DNA of 64,000 bases, taken from contig BCIJ01000002.1 of the NCBI GenBank assembly GCA_001599935.1, positions 1,162,035 through 1,226,034 of the forward strand. The letters are read 5' to 3'. A program made the translations under genes and the position numbers. Source of the stretch: Holtermannia corniformis. Lineage: Eukaryota > Basidiomycota > Tremellomycetes > Holtermanniales. The notes under the pieces were generated by a model, which had not been told where the DNA came from, made no database searches, and saw nothing but the letters and a program-made list of their open reading frames with translations. Below, piece by piece: positions 10,424-23,298 of this stretch (position 1 is its first letter; every line of letters starts with the position of its first letter).

Positions 10424-13400
10424 ATGCAGTACATCTCCAAGGCGTACCAATACTGTCAGTGTCCAAATGCGCCATGTTGTACTGCACATTGCTGACCTGC
10501 TCGCTTCCGCTTTGTTTGATCGCACTCACAGACTCTGGAATCAACCCTGCAACGCTCTCGGGTGCTATCGATGTCATTGTCGTCAAGAAGACTGACGAGG
10601 TGCGTATCCCTCCATACTCTTCGGGTGGTTCAAGAACTAAATCACAATATGCAGAATGGCGAGGTGTCGTATTCGTGCTCCCCGTTCCATGTCAGGTTCG
10701 GCAAGCTGCAAGTGCTGCGGGCCGGCGAGAAGAGGGTACGTCTCGAATACATTCACAAACCGTGCTCATGCGCTCGGACACGTAGGTGACCTTGACGATG
10801 CCCGATAACCTGCCGGCCCCGCACACTGCGCCGTTCTGGATGAAAGTCGGCGACGCGGGCGAGGCTTTCTTCGTTTTGGAGACGGACGAGGAGGTGCCAG
10901 AGGAGATGATGACCAGTCCAGTCATCACAGCAGCCGATGTGAGTCGGGTGTGCGTCTGAGAAACCGGGACTTACCGGAAAGCAGGAGCAGCACCCGGGGG
11001 ACCAGCGATTGGAGCACGACCACACGTCAGTGCAGGGCGAACGAGATGGCCCAGACAAGCAGCCGGACCTCACAGACGCGACACAACAGCCGTTTGGAAG
11101 ACAGGACCTCAAGTCGACGGCGAATGCAAGTCTTCATTCAATCTGTCAGATATGTCACTGACACATTAAAATCATAGGAGCCCGACTTCTTGGATTTGAA
11201 CGATGCAGAATCAGCCGACCCTCGGACCCCTCAGACGGCTTCGACAGAGTTGCAAGCACCCGGGGAGGCCGAGGACACACCAACAGCCTCGACATCTGCT
11301 TTGCCGGCAGACGAAGCGCATACTGAGAAACTAAAACCCGCCGAGAGTAACAAGCAATCTACCATATCTCCTTCGTCGATCCTCAACACGGCGTCTTCTC
11401 TCCTCCCGTCCATGCCAGCGTTCCTCTCGTCCTCATCTTCGTCTTCCTCAATCAACGGCGATGCGAAATCCGAATCAAAGGATGCAGGCATCACGCCGAA
11501 CCCGCTCGCGACCGACGGCCCGAGTGATCGTCACATCGCGCAAACCCTAAAGTCCTATGTTGAGGGACACAAACTGACCCGTGCATTGCCGGGCGGAAGT
11601 GGGCAGCCGAAGGAAGGCCAGGAGGCAGCAGATGCAGCCTTGCCCAAAGTGTCTGAAAAGGACGTGCACGGGCCCGAAGTCGTCTACGCAAATGGTGGGT
11701 GACCTGCGCAGATGTCTATCATTCCCCGGGCTGACGAGGCTGTCAGGCGTACCACTGGATATCTCTGGCTACCACCAACCGCAGCGTGCTGATAGTCCGA
11801 TGCCGATTGATCCGGTTTCCGAGGGACTCGATGCTTTTGGCGATCAGCGCAAGAATGAAGGTCTCGAAGGCGAGGTTACGATTGGCGGTGGATGTAAGAC
11901 TTGCCCTATTGCATAATGGAGACTGGCGCTAACTTTTCAGCTGAACAGACTGCACTGATCGTTGCGTTCGCTCAAGATCTCTTGGCTTCTGCAGTGCCGC
12001 TCGCAACTTCCAAACCCAAACGACCAGTCCACGAAGCGCATCTTAGCGATCCTGCGTTGAACTCGCAGCGAAGCTCTTCAACGCCTCTAGATGAAGACGA
12101 CAGCGTTGCGGCACTCGACCAGAGCTTGGCAAAGCTCAAGGTCCGATCACGGTACGACCGCGGTGTGTCGGAACCACCACCCGAGATCAACCCGAGCTCG
12201 AGTGCGCCCGGTTCACACAGCGAGACACCGCTCGGGCGATCGCCCCCTTCCGAATACACTTGGGATTGGGGATCCATGCCCAAAAAGTCCCGTACTCTGC
12301 CGCCCACGGCAGTCCAACGCGCCCTACAGCTCAGCCATGAGGCCGAGTCACCCGGTACCGCCGCGCTAGGTCTGGATTCGAGCATCCCGCGACGATTGAC
12401 GGAAAAGGATCGTCCGGCGCATCAGCCACGCGGCGCGACGTTTCCATTGCTACGACCGGAGAAACCGCAAGATTCCGAGCAGAGTCTAGGGAAACCGGGC
12501 AAGCTCAAGAATGACGAGGACGACCCGTATCTTTTCGTTTTGGAAATGGAGGGCGCGTCGCATGCTTTTGAGCTGAGTCTGTGTGGAGAAGACGGCTTTG
12601 CGTCGTTTGGAGAAGGCAATGTAGGTCGATCAGCCGAGAGATTGGGTCGCAGGCTGATGAGGAATATAGACGCCTGAAGCGGAGGCGTTTCTGGCAGCCA
12701 GGATTTCCTTCCAGCAGTTCATCGAGGACGCCAAGATTGTTGATGATCCACGGCTGGTGATCCGCTACAGCTCGCAGTAAGTGCCAGGGTTGGCTTTGAC
12801 CATCAATCTGACATTTCAGCTACCTGACGTGGACGACTGCTTCGCCCGTCATGGCTTCTTTAGCCATCTACCGTCGATCTCTAGCACCGCCCACTGCCAC
12901 ACCGTACGATTCGGCCAATCTTCCTCCATTGTCAGAACTTGGAGTAGACCCTAGTTTGCCGACGTCAAAGGGATCGAAAGGGTATGGCTGGTCTCGCTGG
13001 TGGCGACGGCAACCTGCACCCGAGCCGGCGTCGTCGGCAGAGAGGGGTAGTGCAGGGGGCGTGGTTGATAGCAAGCCGGTAGGTATGACTGCCGAGACTG
13101 CACCGGAAGCCAAGAGTGATTTGCCTGCGCCACTACCGACCAACGTGGTACGTTGGCGTCAATGGTTGTTGATCATGGCTGATTCCCTCGCAGACGTCGG
13201 CCATCCCTGGTCTAGTAACGGAAAAGCCGACACACTACGCGAAGACGTTACGTCTCTCGTCTGATCAGCTGGTATGTGTGATGCTCGCTACGCCGAGACG
13301 AACAGACTGACACTGCGCGCAGAAAGCACTCAACCTCAAGGAAGGTCCAAACCCCATTCAGTTCTCTGTCACTTCATCCTACTCTGGTCTGGCGACGTGT

Positions 13401-14586
13401 TCAGCCCGCATCTTTCTCTGGGACGAAACGGATCATATTGTCATCTCGGATATTGACGGGACCATCACCAAGTAGGTCGATTCGTGACAGAGTCTGTGCT
13501 GACGAGTCAAGATCCGACGCGCTCGGACACGTCTTTGCCGCTATTGGCCGCGACTGGACCCATCTGGGTGTTGCCAAGCTCTACACCGACATCTGCAATA
13601 ACGGCTACAAGATCATGTATTTGACGTCACGCGCGATTGGTCAGGCCGACTCGACAAGAGACTACCTCAAGTCGATCAGTCAGGGCAACTACCAGCTGCC
13701 CGAAGGTCCGGTCATCATGAGTCCTGATCGACTCATGACCTCGCTCCATCGGTGAGGAAGCTTGGCTACGTGCCTGAAGCCCACGCTGACATGCAACAGC
13801 GAGGTGATCATGCGCAAACCCGAGCTGTTCAAGATGGCGTGTCTTCGTGACATTCATCGTCTGTTTGGCGGTGGTCGTGCCGCATTCTACGCAGGCTTCG
13901 GCAACCGGATCACTGACGCAATGTCGTACCGAAGCGTCAATGTGCCGTCTTCGCGTATCTTTACGATCGACTCTGGCGGCGAAGTCAAGATGGAGCTGCT
14001 CGAGCTCGCCGGCTACAAGTCGTCCTACATCTACATGACTGATCTCGTTGATCAAATGTTCCCACCCGTGCACCGCAAATGGGCTCCCGAGTTCACCGAC
14101 TTCAACTACTGGCGCAGTGAGATCCCGGACGTGGTGCTGCCAGACTTGACGCCGCCGAGTCCCGCGCTCAGTGCGCGGTCCGATACGTCTGGTCGCTTGA
14201 GCGTGCTAGGCAAGATTGCGGGTATTGGACGACGATCATCGCGCCAGCCCATGTCGTCGAACCAGGGGACGAGTACGAGCGGGTACGGCTCGGGGCCCAG
14301 CTCGCCTCTCACGGGCCCAACGACGCCCGAGATGTCCGAAGACGAGGACGGCATGGACGAGATTCAATGGTCACCGGCCTCTATCCCAAGCCAAGGGCGT
14401 ACACGGCACACGCGCACAGGCTCGATGCCAGGATCATTGCCAAACTCGGAGGATGAGCGGGACGACGGCGATGACGCGCAGTGGCAGGCCGGTGGGCACG
14501 GCGATGGCCACGGCGATGAGGAAGACCCGGATGCGTTCGAGGACGACCTTGCGGCGCTCGGAGAGATGGAGAATGTGCCGTACTAG
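10424..14586 (+). CDS. pah1: Lipin-type phosphatidate phosphatase (Pah1/Ned1)
   Basis: Mg2+-dependent enzyme that dephosphorylates phosphatidic acid to diacylglycerol, controlling triacylglycerol synthesis and nuclear-membrane growth. The N-terminal lipin domain starts MQYISKAYQYY and continues SGINPATLSGAIDVIVVKK and SYSCSPFHVRFGKLQVLR. A long Ser/Pro-rich variable middle contains LSLCGEDGFASF. The C-terminal HAD domain has the catalytic DIDGT (13449-13463, context ISDIDGTITKSD), then GHVFAAIGRDWTHLGVAKLY, YLTSRAIGQ, GPVIMSPDRL and FYAGFGNRITD, and PVHRKWAPEFTDFNYWR near the end. An acidic tail ends at TAG 14584-14586. The first codon fits the family start. The divergent neighbour is Dad3. 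Confidence 0.96.
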
Positions 14587-15018
14587 CCGCGGGTTGGAAG
14601 GACAATGGGACGAGGGAAGGAGAAGTTGTATCATTGCATGTCTCTCGCATCTCACGAAACCAGCATGCATCTCGTCATCACCCACTGCCGCCGGCAAGTG
14701 CGTTCGGGGCCCTGATGAAGCTCTTGTGCACTTTTCCAGTCTTGATGATAGTATCGCCCTTGGCTAGTCATGTCTGGCTTTGCTGACTCGAGCTAGCATC
14801 TCGGCGACCGATACATGGCGAACTGGAAGTCACCTGCAGACGATCCGCCACGATGAGCATCCGCACGTGATGGACCTTTGAGCTCGAGTCGACCGAAAGA
14901 TGTTTGGAGACCGTCGTCGACATCTTTTGTTGTCATTCGGTCATCCAACTCGGCCATCTTGTTCGCCATTGCAGCTTAAAAGCACAACTTCGTCATACAG
15001 TCGTTCTTAAAAGTCGAA
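14587..15018. other. Intergenic, no gene seen
   Basis: The lipin 3' end and the presumed promoter of the DAHP synthase gene. No exon, RNA gene or repeat is recognised. Confidence 0.4.
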
Positions 15019-17277
15019 ATGTCACCCCCCGACTGGTCTCCGACTTCTTGGCGCTCAAAGCCCATTGCGCAGGTCAGTGGTTTTGCATACTTGCGATGTG
15101 ATACTGTAGTTGACATAGCGAATAGGATGTTTCGTACGCCGAGTCTTCCGAACACCTCGAAAAGTGAGTTGTTTGTTTCGTTGCGCACGGACTTCCCAAC
15201 TGATGCGACGTAGGGTTCTGAGCAAGCTGAGGCGGCTCCCACCGCTGGTCACTCCTGTCGAGGTGCAACTGTCGAGGATCGCCAACGATAGCTGGACTGA
15301 TCGAGACTCAGGTCGACAGACTACGTGAGCAGCTTGCCAATGTGGCGCTTGGCAAGGCTTTCTTGCTTCAAGGCGGCGACTGCGCCGAACTCTTTGATGA
15401 TTGCTCTCAAGTGAGAGATATCGGAGCTTTGGACCCACTAGGTACTAACGTTCACTAAGGATCCTATAGAGCACAAGCTCTCCTTGTATGTTGTACGGGT
15501 CGATGCGACGTGACGGCGCTGACGTCAACAGGATCCTCATCATGTCTTTGATCATCTTGCACGGCTCGCGCCTTCCCGTAGTCCGCATTGCGCGCATTGC
15601 AGGACAGTACGCCAAGCCTCGCAGCAAGCCAACCGAGACCATCACCGTCAACGGAGAGAAGAAGGAAGTCTTGAGCTTTCGCGGTGACAATGTCAACGGT
15701 TTCTCACCGGACGAGCGGAAACCTGACCCAGAGCGGCTGCTTGGGTGCGCATACGGGTGTGATTGCCGCCAGCTGACGACAAATACAAAGTGCCTACTTT
15801 CACTCGACAACGACTTTAAACTACATTCGCGGCCTGCTTTCGTCTGGGTTTGCAGACTTGCACAAGCCGCAAGAGTGGTCGTTCTCGCATGTGAGATCTC
15901 CCGCGCTGCAAGATGCCTTCAAGAACGTCATCGAGTCGTTGGAAGACAGCTTGAACTTTATGCGGGTCGCTAGTATCGGGGCAGGACACGGCACCGAGTC
16001 GGTCGAACTCTACACCAGGTGCGCGCGGTAGTCTTCGCGTGGAATCGCGCTAAGGACGACTGCACAGTCATGAAGCTTTGATGCTGGAATACGAGGAGGC
16101 CTTGACTCGCGGGGTTACTACGGCGCCATCGCTACCTCCTTCGGGGGCATCGACGCCAGTCCCTTCGTCCCCTCTCCTACCCCGCTCGCGTTCGTCCTCG
16201 CATGTTCGCGTCAACACTTTGAATCGTGACCGCGACTACGCCCACTCTCCTGCGCGCCAGGCGTCGATCAATCATGCGATTTCGACGAGCGGCGACCACC
16301 CAATGTCTAGACAAGCTTCAACTGAGCCAGAGGCGTCACATACCGAGTACTACAACTTGTCGGCGCACTTTGTGTGGATCGGCGATAGGACACGGCAGCT
16401 GGATGGTGCGCACGTCGAGTACTTTCGCGGCCTGGCGAACCCCATGTGAGTCGTTGTGCTGTGTAGTTTCCTATGCTCATGTCTTTCTAGCGGCATCAAG
16501 GTTGGGCCGAGTATGAAGCCCGACGAGCTCGTGGCGTTGCTTGACAGTATGTGAATTGCATTGTACAATGCGTAGCTGACGCTCGCAGTCGTCAACCCGA
16601 ACCGGATCGTTGGCAAAGTCACGCTCATTGGGCGTTACGGTGCCGCCAAGGTCGACGAGTTTTTGCCTCGACATATCGAGGCCGTCAAGCGGACGGACCA
16701 CGTCGTCGTCTGGCAATGCGATGCAATGGTCAGTCTGAGCGTCGTCATTCGACCATTGCTGACCTGCCGTCACAGCACGGCAAGTGAGCCATCCGCCGCT
16801 GCTCCCGAGCCACACTGACGTCGTAGCACCCAATCGTCAAAGACGGACGCGACGCTGAAAACCCGCCTGTTCTCGGATATCATCCACGAGATCACGCGCT
16901 CGATGGCGATCCACCGCGAGCAGGGCACCATTCTGGGCGGTGTTCACCTCGAGCTGACAGGCGAAGTCAACGAGGACGGCTACTCGGTCGTACGTCTGTT
17001 CGGTACTGTACTCGTGTGTCAACTGATCGCGACAGACCGAGTGCATCGGCGGCTCGATGCAACTTGAAGACAAGGACCTGTCGTTCAACTACCGTTCGCA
17101 CTGCGACCCACGGCTCAACTACGAGCAGTCGCTTGGTTAGTCTGATGCGACTCGGCGGCTATCACGCTGACAGCCACAGACGTCGCGTTCCTGATCGCCG
17201 AGCACCTGAAAGCCAAGCGCCGAGGCGAGGTGCCCAAAGACATGCTGCTGTCCAACCTGCGCGGGAGGCAAGGCTGA
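15019..17277 (+). CDS. Class II (plant-type) 3-deoxy-D-arabino-heptulosonate 7-phosphate synthase
   Basis: First enzyme of the shikimate pathway, condensing phosphoenolpyruvate with erythrose 4-phosphate; cytosolic in fungi. The protein starts [18 protein letters not shown]. It continues LPPLVTPVE and [20 protein letters not shown], then [54 protein letters not shown] and [14 protein letters not shown]. Near the end are [37 protein letters not shown] and [10 protein letters not shown]. These are diagnostic of class II enzymes rather than the AroF/G/H type. Between EALTR and the [12 protein letters not shown] block lies an unusual Ser/Pro/Arg-rich insertion of roughly 80 residues (about 16110-16345). 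The stop is TGA 17275. It is convergent with the RSC subunit gene. Confidence 0.95.
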
Positions 17278-17466
17278 GCCGGCAAGCAAAGTAAACAAAG
17301 AGGCGCCGAATGGCCTGCATCCCGATGCGCATGATGTCGTCTAATGCTTGCTGTGTGCTATGTACAACCCTCCTACCCAATGCCCAAGATCTATGGAAAG
17401 ACGGATGCTTCGACTCAGACGAGTGAATCGACGAGGTCTAGCATCAGTCAGCCGAGGTCTCCACCG

Positions 17467-20400
17467 CTAGTTAGTCAACGCACCTCTCAACGCCGTCGCC
17501 ATCTCTTCTGGCGTCTTCTCGGCCTCACTGCGCGGCATGCCCATCCCCGCATCTGGCTCGTCATCGTCCGGGATATCCTGTAGGAACGCCTGCATGAACG
17601 GTGTGAGCAGTTCGAGTTCCTCGGCGTCATCGGCGATCGCCTCGGCGACCGAGAACCGTGGGTACTTGAACGGTTCAGACTCTGCCTCGTCCTCGTACGG
17701 TAGCTTGCGCTTGTTGTTGGACAGGTACGAGAGGTATTCGAGTGAGTGAGCTGGTTGTTCGGGAATATAGAGGGATCCCGGGGCGGCCGGAGGGGCAGAG
17801 AACCAAAGGACTTGATCAGAGATGAGATCGCGTTCGAGGATTTGGACTGTGAAGCGTCAGCAGGTTGGGGTGGGGGAGACGCTACGCACCCGTCTCGTAT
17901 GGCAATGACTCTTTGACGGCCATCTGCGACAGCAATTGAGGCCCACCAACCATGTGGGCCAGCGACCGATCCTGAGTTTGCCGGGAAGGGCGACTGGCCG
18001 GCGGGTTACCAAACACGCTCTGTGTCGAGACGGCCGTGATAGGCAGTGTGGATGCAAACGCCGCAGGAGGTGCGACTGTCGGCTCTGCACTCTCCTTTGC
18101 CAACCGCCTAGCCCTCTCGGCCGCGCGGTCACGTTTCTTGACCGTCTCACCGCGCGGCGTGCCCGGGTTCGAACCGTCTTCGTCGTCTTCGCCGTCCGGA
18201 GCCGGTGAGCCGCCGCCCTCGCCAATGTACCCGGTACAGCCGGGGCCCTGGGCACCGCGGAGGAACGGGGACGAGATCAGTCGCGGGTTGATGAGCCCGC
18301 TTGCAAACGGGAGCACGGCCATGTAGTTTGACTTGCGCAGTTCTTCGGGGATACACGAGTTCCAGTTTTTGATCTTGACCGTGATATCCTCCTTGTCGTT
18401 GAAGCGCGAGTTGCAGATGTCTGGGTGATCAGTCTGATCCTGTGACACTGGCAGGGGGGACTCACAGAGCGGCCAGCCAGGGTAATATTCCGGCGCGAGC
18501 GGTCGTCCTCGTACAAACTGATGCTGTCAGCTAGCTGTCGCATCTCATCCACGAACCTTTGTAAAGAACTGCAAACTTATACGCTCAATGATATCCTCGA
18601 TCGGGTGATCGGCAAAGTGGCCTGTGACGGGAATCAGCCGCGCTCGATGCGTCAGTGCCACACCACGACGGACTCGTCTTGAACACTTCGTGTTCGAAGA
18701 ATTGCCGGCGGGCAGGGTGGACCGTCTATGACGCGTGTCAGCAAGTGCTGGATCGACCGAAGGGACAGACCTGCTCTGGCCGGTAATACCAGCAGATTGT
18801 CGTAAACAGCCTGCCCGGGTTCCTGTCGGTGTGATCAGCCTTGTCCGCCGCCGTCGCTGCGACCACGCACTTTTCCGGGATATACGTTCTAAAGATCTGA
18901 CCGATCGTCGGGCGCGTCGGATCATCCGGGTTGATCATGTGCACATAATCGCCTATGATCATCAGCCGCGGTCACTGCGGCACTTTTGGTCGACGGACCC
19001 ATCTTGTACGCCATGCCCTTGTACTGGGCCTGGTCTAGAAACTCGCGGCCTCTAGTGCCGACGCGGAACGTGGTGACGCCTAGGCCGGCCTCTTCGGGCG
19101 CGACGCCCGCTTTGACCTGTTGGTTGGTCTCGTGGAAGGATTTGGCGTTGCCTGGTCCTGCTGGTAGGCCTGCGTACGAGGTTTGCGACGGTGCCAGGGT
19201 GCCGGACGGGGTGAGAGCGGGTGGCGAGGGGCAAGTGAGGGCGTTGTAGATGCGCTACAGGGTGTCAGTACTGTGAAAGAGCTGGAAGGGCGGGACAGAC
19301 TTGGAGGGAGAGGATGTGGCCGTACTCGAGCGAGCCGTCGGGATGCCACCGCCTGGCTTTTTCAAACAGCCTGACGCATTCGAGGTCGAATTCGACGAGC
19401 GAGGTAAAGTTGGCGCGCTTGGCACGCTCTTGGAGGGAGGCGAGGGAGAGCGGGTGCTATGGTTGTCAGTTGGCCGTGGCTGTCTGCAGCACACGCACAG
19501 TGTACGAGAGGTAGCGCATGTTGGAGGCTTCTGGGACGTTGGCGAGCGTCTCGGACAGCTTTGTGCCGCTGCGAGGTGATCAGCCGCAACGTTGTGCATC
19601 CACGTCGGCCCAACCTTGTATCCCGGTACTCGACCAGAGCATGCAGCACCGTCTTGATCTTGGCCGGCCAAGAGTGAACGGCCCAGCTCTGGCCGTGGTA
19701 CTGACCGTACCAGCCTCCGATAGCCTGGTCCGGGCCCTGCCAGAGCTCGAGCGTGTTTTCGAGCATGGCAATCGTCTTTTCATCCTCGAGGACCGACTGC
19801 TCCTCTGAAGCTGTGGGTGGCGGTGGTGGCCGAGCCGGCTGGGTCGCCATGGCAATGTAGGGCGAGACGGGCTTTTGGGCCGTGAGCGGGCCCGGGCTCG
19901 TCGCTTTCGGTGAGATGGAGGGTGTGCGTGCGGGAGCTGGCGGTGCCGGCGCGGTGGTGAGAGCCAGAGTCGGAGGGAGGGATTCTTGCTTGCGTTTACG
20001 GGCTCTGGCTGGTGCCGAGCTTGTTACGGGGGTCGCAGGAGTGTTGACGGGCATGCTGACGGGCGCTCTGCGTTCGGGCGCAGGTGGGAGAAGACCGTTT
20101 TGAGCGGCGGCGTACCACTCTGCGAGCGCGATCCCCTAGCAAGCGATGAGGAAAGTGATCGAGCGTTCGTTCGCGCCAAGGCTAGCGCGGTGACATACCT
20201 CTAGGTTCTTTGCGTCTTGAAAGATTGCCGAGCCGTCTTGGTTATCTATCCGAGGGTGAGCTGTGATCCGTTCGGGTTGATGCGCGGGGCCGAGGACGGA
20301 CAGTGCATGGCGTTGAGGAAGACGAGGTGGATGGAGCGCAGGGCTTCAGCTGCAGACGGGTACAGGTTCTTGTCGAGCTTGAGCTGGAACACGGTGTGAG

Positions 20401-20643
20401 CTCGGCGTGTTGACGTTGAGAAACCGACCTTGATCGCATCCAAGCACTGGGGTTCGGGGATCGCCTTGTAGTAGTCTGGCCAGGCCGCACGGTCTGGCAG
20501 TGCTCTGAACGCGCTCGCGAGTGACCGCCTGGACCAAGAGTGAGCCCAACGCGTGCTTTGGGTGCAACCGACCTAGCCTCTTTGGCGTTGAGGACGGCGT
20601 CGAGGACGTGTCTGCACGCGGCTTGCTGCTTTGAATCGAGCAT
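17467..20643 (-). CDS. RSC chromatin-remodelling subunit with tandem bromodomains and a BAH domain (Rsc1/Rsc2 type)
   Basis: Subunit of the RSC ATP-dependent nucleosome remodeller, reading acetylated histones. The protein starts MLDSKQQAACRHVLDAVL at 20643. Bromodomain 1 is seen as AFRALPDRAAWPDYYKAIPE and, after an intron, FLNAMHYNQDGSAIFQDA, which includes the acetyl-lysine-binding Asn. A Pro/Ala/Thr linker leads to a second, diverged bromodomain-like stretch with HPLSLASLQ and FEKARRWHPDGSLEYG. The BAH domain reads IIGDYVHMINPDD, IGQIFRTYIP, NPGRLFTTICWYYRPEQ, HPIEDIIERI and, after small exons, GWPLYICNSRFNDKE. The acidic C-terminus ends at TAG 17467-17469. Fused bromodomains and BAH fit Rsc1/Rsc2 rather than Rsc4. 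Confidence 0.9.
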
Positions 20644-21322
20644 GGTCGTGGTTGATGCTGTTCGGTGTACCCACTAGACTGTGCAAACACGGCTGCGGTC
20701 GGTCGCTAGCTTGCTCGGGTCCCTGGTCACTGCGTTCAGGGTAGATAGCGTTGGCCACTTGTGCGTCTTCTTCTCCTTGGCCTGTCGACAGGGATCGCTC
20801 GCACGAAGCGGTACGGTCCTTTCAAGATTGTCAAGATTGTCAAGATTGTCACGGTCCTTTGGCTGTGCCGTCCTTGTCGACTGTCACAGGCTGAATCCAG
20901 AGCGAGCAACAATCACATTCAAACCGAATGAAACGCAAAGCTAAAGCGGCACTGGGCCAGCGCCCACTGTCAAACCCTGGATGCACAGTCTGTACTCTCG
21001 ACCTCGCAGAGCACGACGCCAGCCCCATCAAAGTCCCCGAGGGCAAACACGACCGGAACCGGCATCACTAGTGATCGCGACATGATCGGCGCGATCGGAC
21101 AGCATGGGTCATCTAGACGCTATGTACTGTAGACTGTAATCTAGGCTCAGCCGCGGCGTGATGCATGATGTGAGATGGAGCTGACAGACCATGGCGTCAG
21201 CATCCCAGGTGGCGTTATCGGCCAGTCCTCGCTCGAGCGGTTCAGCGTAGGTAGCACAACCCGACGCCATCACACGTTTGTCGTCGTGATCCATAGTATG
21301 CACATCAATGTCGTAACCACGC
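20644..21322. other. Intergenic with a short tandem repeat, no gene seen
   Basis: Promoter side of the RSC gene and 3' side of the RPC34 gene. It contains three perfect copies of a 9-nt unit (20822-20848), described separately. No coding exon is recognised. Confidence 0.4.
20822..20848 (+). repeat. Three tandem copies of a 9-nt unit
   Basis: The unit TCAAGATTG is repeated three times without mismatch. A 10-nt sequence, ACGGTCCTTT, occurs on both sides of the array. It lies about 180 bp upstream of the RSC subunit start codon. It could be a binding-site cluster or simple slippage. Confidence 0.75.
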
Positions 21323-21701
21323 TCACTCATCCTCGTCCCTGCCCACGACCTCGCCCTCGTACCCGCCCTTGTCCCCGCCAATCCACTGCGCAACATAGAC
21401 ACAAGCCGACGGGTTGACCGGTCCGTCATCGGTACAAAACTCAAACATCGGGCACTTGCCGCACGGCGCCTGGATCGCGCCCAGAGGGACCGAAGCCGTC
21501 CAAGGCTTGACGGCGCGGTACACTACGTTTTCATCCGAAAGATCGTTGATCCCGCCGTCGCCTGTATCGCGCGAGCTCGTCGGTACGGTCGCTGGCGCTG
21601 GCGCGGGATCGAGCGCAGAGCGCGACGGCTTGATTTTGATCGTTTTGTGGCCGTCGAGAGAGTTTGACGACACGCTCGAGTGCGAGGACGACGACGAGGA
21701 T

Positions 21702-21733
<32 letters not shown>

Positions 21734-23298
21734 AGAGGATGAAGAGTCGGAATCGGATTCAGAAGACGATGAAGCGCTATCGATCGCATGCAGCTCATCG
21801 CCAGAGTCGACACCGGCTTTCAACTTGGCTTTGAGTTTCTACACGCCAGCATCAGCACGCCATCCCAACCTGCTACAGCACCCACCTTGGCCTTTTGCTT
21901 GGCCTTCAACTTGTTCTTCTCCGCCTTGAGCTCCTTTTTCAACTTGCGTTCCTTTTCCTTCTTCTTCTTTGCAATCCTCTTCAACTTTGCCTCCATCTCC
22001 TTCTTCTCGCGCCGCTTCTCGCGCGCTCTCTCCTCTTTCCGCTTGTCCTCTTTCCGCTGCTTTTTCGCTTCGACATCCTCGTCCTCACTCTCGTCGGCTT
22101 GACGTTTGCGCTTTTTCCCAGACTCGGGTTCACTCCCGTCCTCGTCTTCAGACTCGACGACGCCGACGCGCATCCCTTCAGGCGGTTTGATGACCTCGAT
22201 CAGACCGTCAAACTCGAGAGCGCGCATGAGCTCCATCACGTGGCGCGGCAAGAGCTCGACAGGGGTAAACTTGGAATCCTTGATCCACTGCAGCAGCGCG
22301 CCGGGCGAGGGTAGCGTCGCGAGCTTTGAGAGCGGGTGGATCGGGTTGGAGCACGACGCGGCGGCCGTGCTGGACCGGTGGCGGGGGAACGTCTGGGCGT
22401 GTCAGCGTGGGCGAGATGACCGTGTGATGGCGAGATGAATGGTGCGAGGGGTGAGATCATGTAAAGATCCTGGTGCCAGCCCATACTTTCGGCGCAAGCC
22501 ACACCTCCGCATCGCGCCCAATCACCCCAACCCTGACACTCACCATCGCGACAACCTTTTGCAACAGCTTGTCCTGCAGCGTATCGACCAACTGCTCATC
22601 ATACTGTCCACGATCATACCACACGCCACCGAGCAGTTCTTGCGGCGGCTCCATGTCGGCGCCAATGTACAAATTCATCGTGGGCGCGTGCACGCCCTTG
22701 AAGCTCTTGATGAGCTTTGCGGCCTCGAGCGCGGAAATGTGCTTGCGGAGGAGCAGGGTCGAGATTTGTTCTTGGCCAATCTCGCGCGAGACCGTGGTGG
22801 CGCTGATCCCTGCACTATGTCAAGATGGTTCATCGTTGGCTAGGACAAGAGGGGCCGACCTTTGTTACCGGCTTTGAGGATTGTATTGAGCACTTGGGTT
22901 TGTTCCTCTGTCAGTGCTTTGGCTCTGTGGGCTATCAGTAAGTTTGCCTGCTGTGCTACAGCGCAGAGACTGACTGCTGCATCGCGCCAAGCTTGTGCGC
23001 CTTGTACAACGGCACGCCATCCCGCTCTCCACCCGGCACAAACAGTTTCTATTCACGACCGTCAGCCTCCGTCTATCCACTCAACCTCGACAAACCTTAG
23101 CAACGAGCGACTGGATCGCAATCCCCAGCTCCTTTGCGTTCATGCCCGGGAACGCAGACTGGATATTCGTCCTCGACATGAGCTGCAGGCGGCCATCAGC
23201 TTCACTTGCGACTCTGGTCAAAGTGTGCGCACCGCATTCTTGGCTGCCAATGCCTTTTTGTACACTTGCTGCTCCGACGCTGTCAGTTTGGACGACAT
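21323..23298 (-). CDS. rpc34: RNA polymerase III subunit RPC34 (RPC6/C34)
   Basis: Pol III-specific subunit of the C82/C34/C31 subcomplex, needed for promoter opening and TFIIIB contact. The protein starts MSSKLTASEQQVYKKALAAK, followed by winged helices (AKALTEEQTQVLNTILKAGN, ISALEAAKLIKSFKGVHAPT) and a block with GGVWYDRGQYDEQLVDTLQD. The end holds the iron-sulfur-type motif PCGKCPMFEFC plus PVNPSACVY, giving four cysteines. Between LMRALEFDGLIEVI and VVYRAVKPW the family is interrupted by about 170 residues of low complexity: a Lys/Glu block (about 21880-22110) and a long Ser run (about 21683-21773). The C-terminus is DEDE, with the stop at 21323. The start was chosen at the first ATG giving the N-terminal helix. 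Confidence 0.92.
21683..21773. repeat. Low-complexity GAN/TCN triplet tract inside RPC34
   Basis: On the plus strand this is an imperfect run of GAC/GAG/GAT/GAA triplets. Read on the minus strand, the coding frame gives a run of more than 20 serines, followed by mixed Ser/Asp/Glu. It is likely polymorphic in length. Confidence 0.85.

Noticed and set aside
18160..18185. GGGTTCGAACC, resembling a tRNA B box
   Set aside because: It lies in the coding exon of the RSC subunit and no acceptor or anticodon stem can be formed around it.
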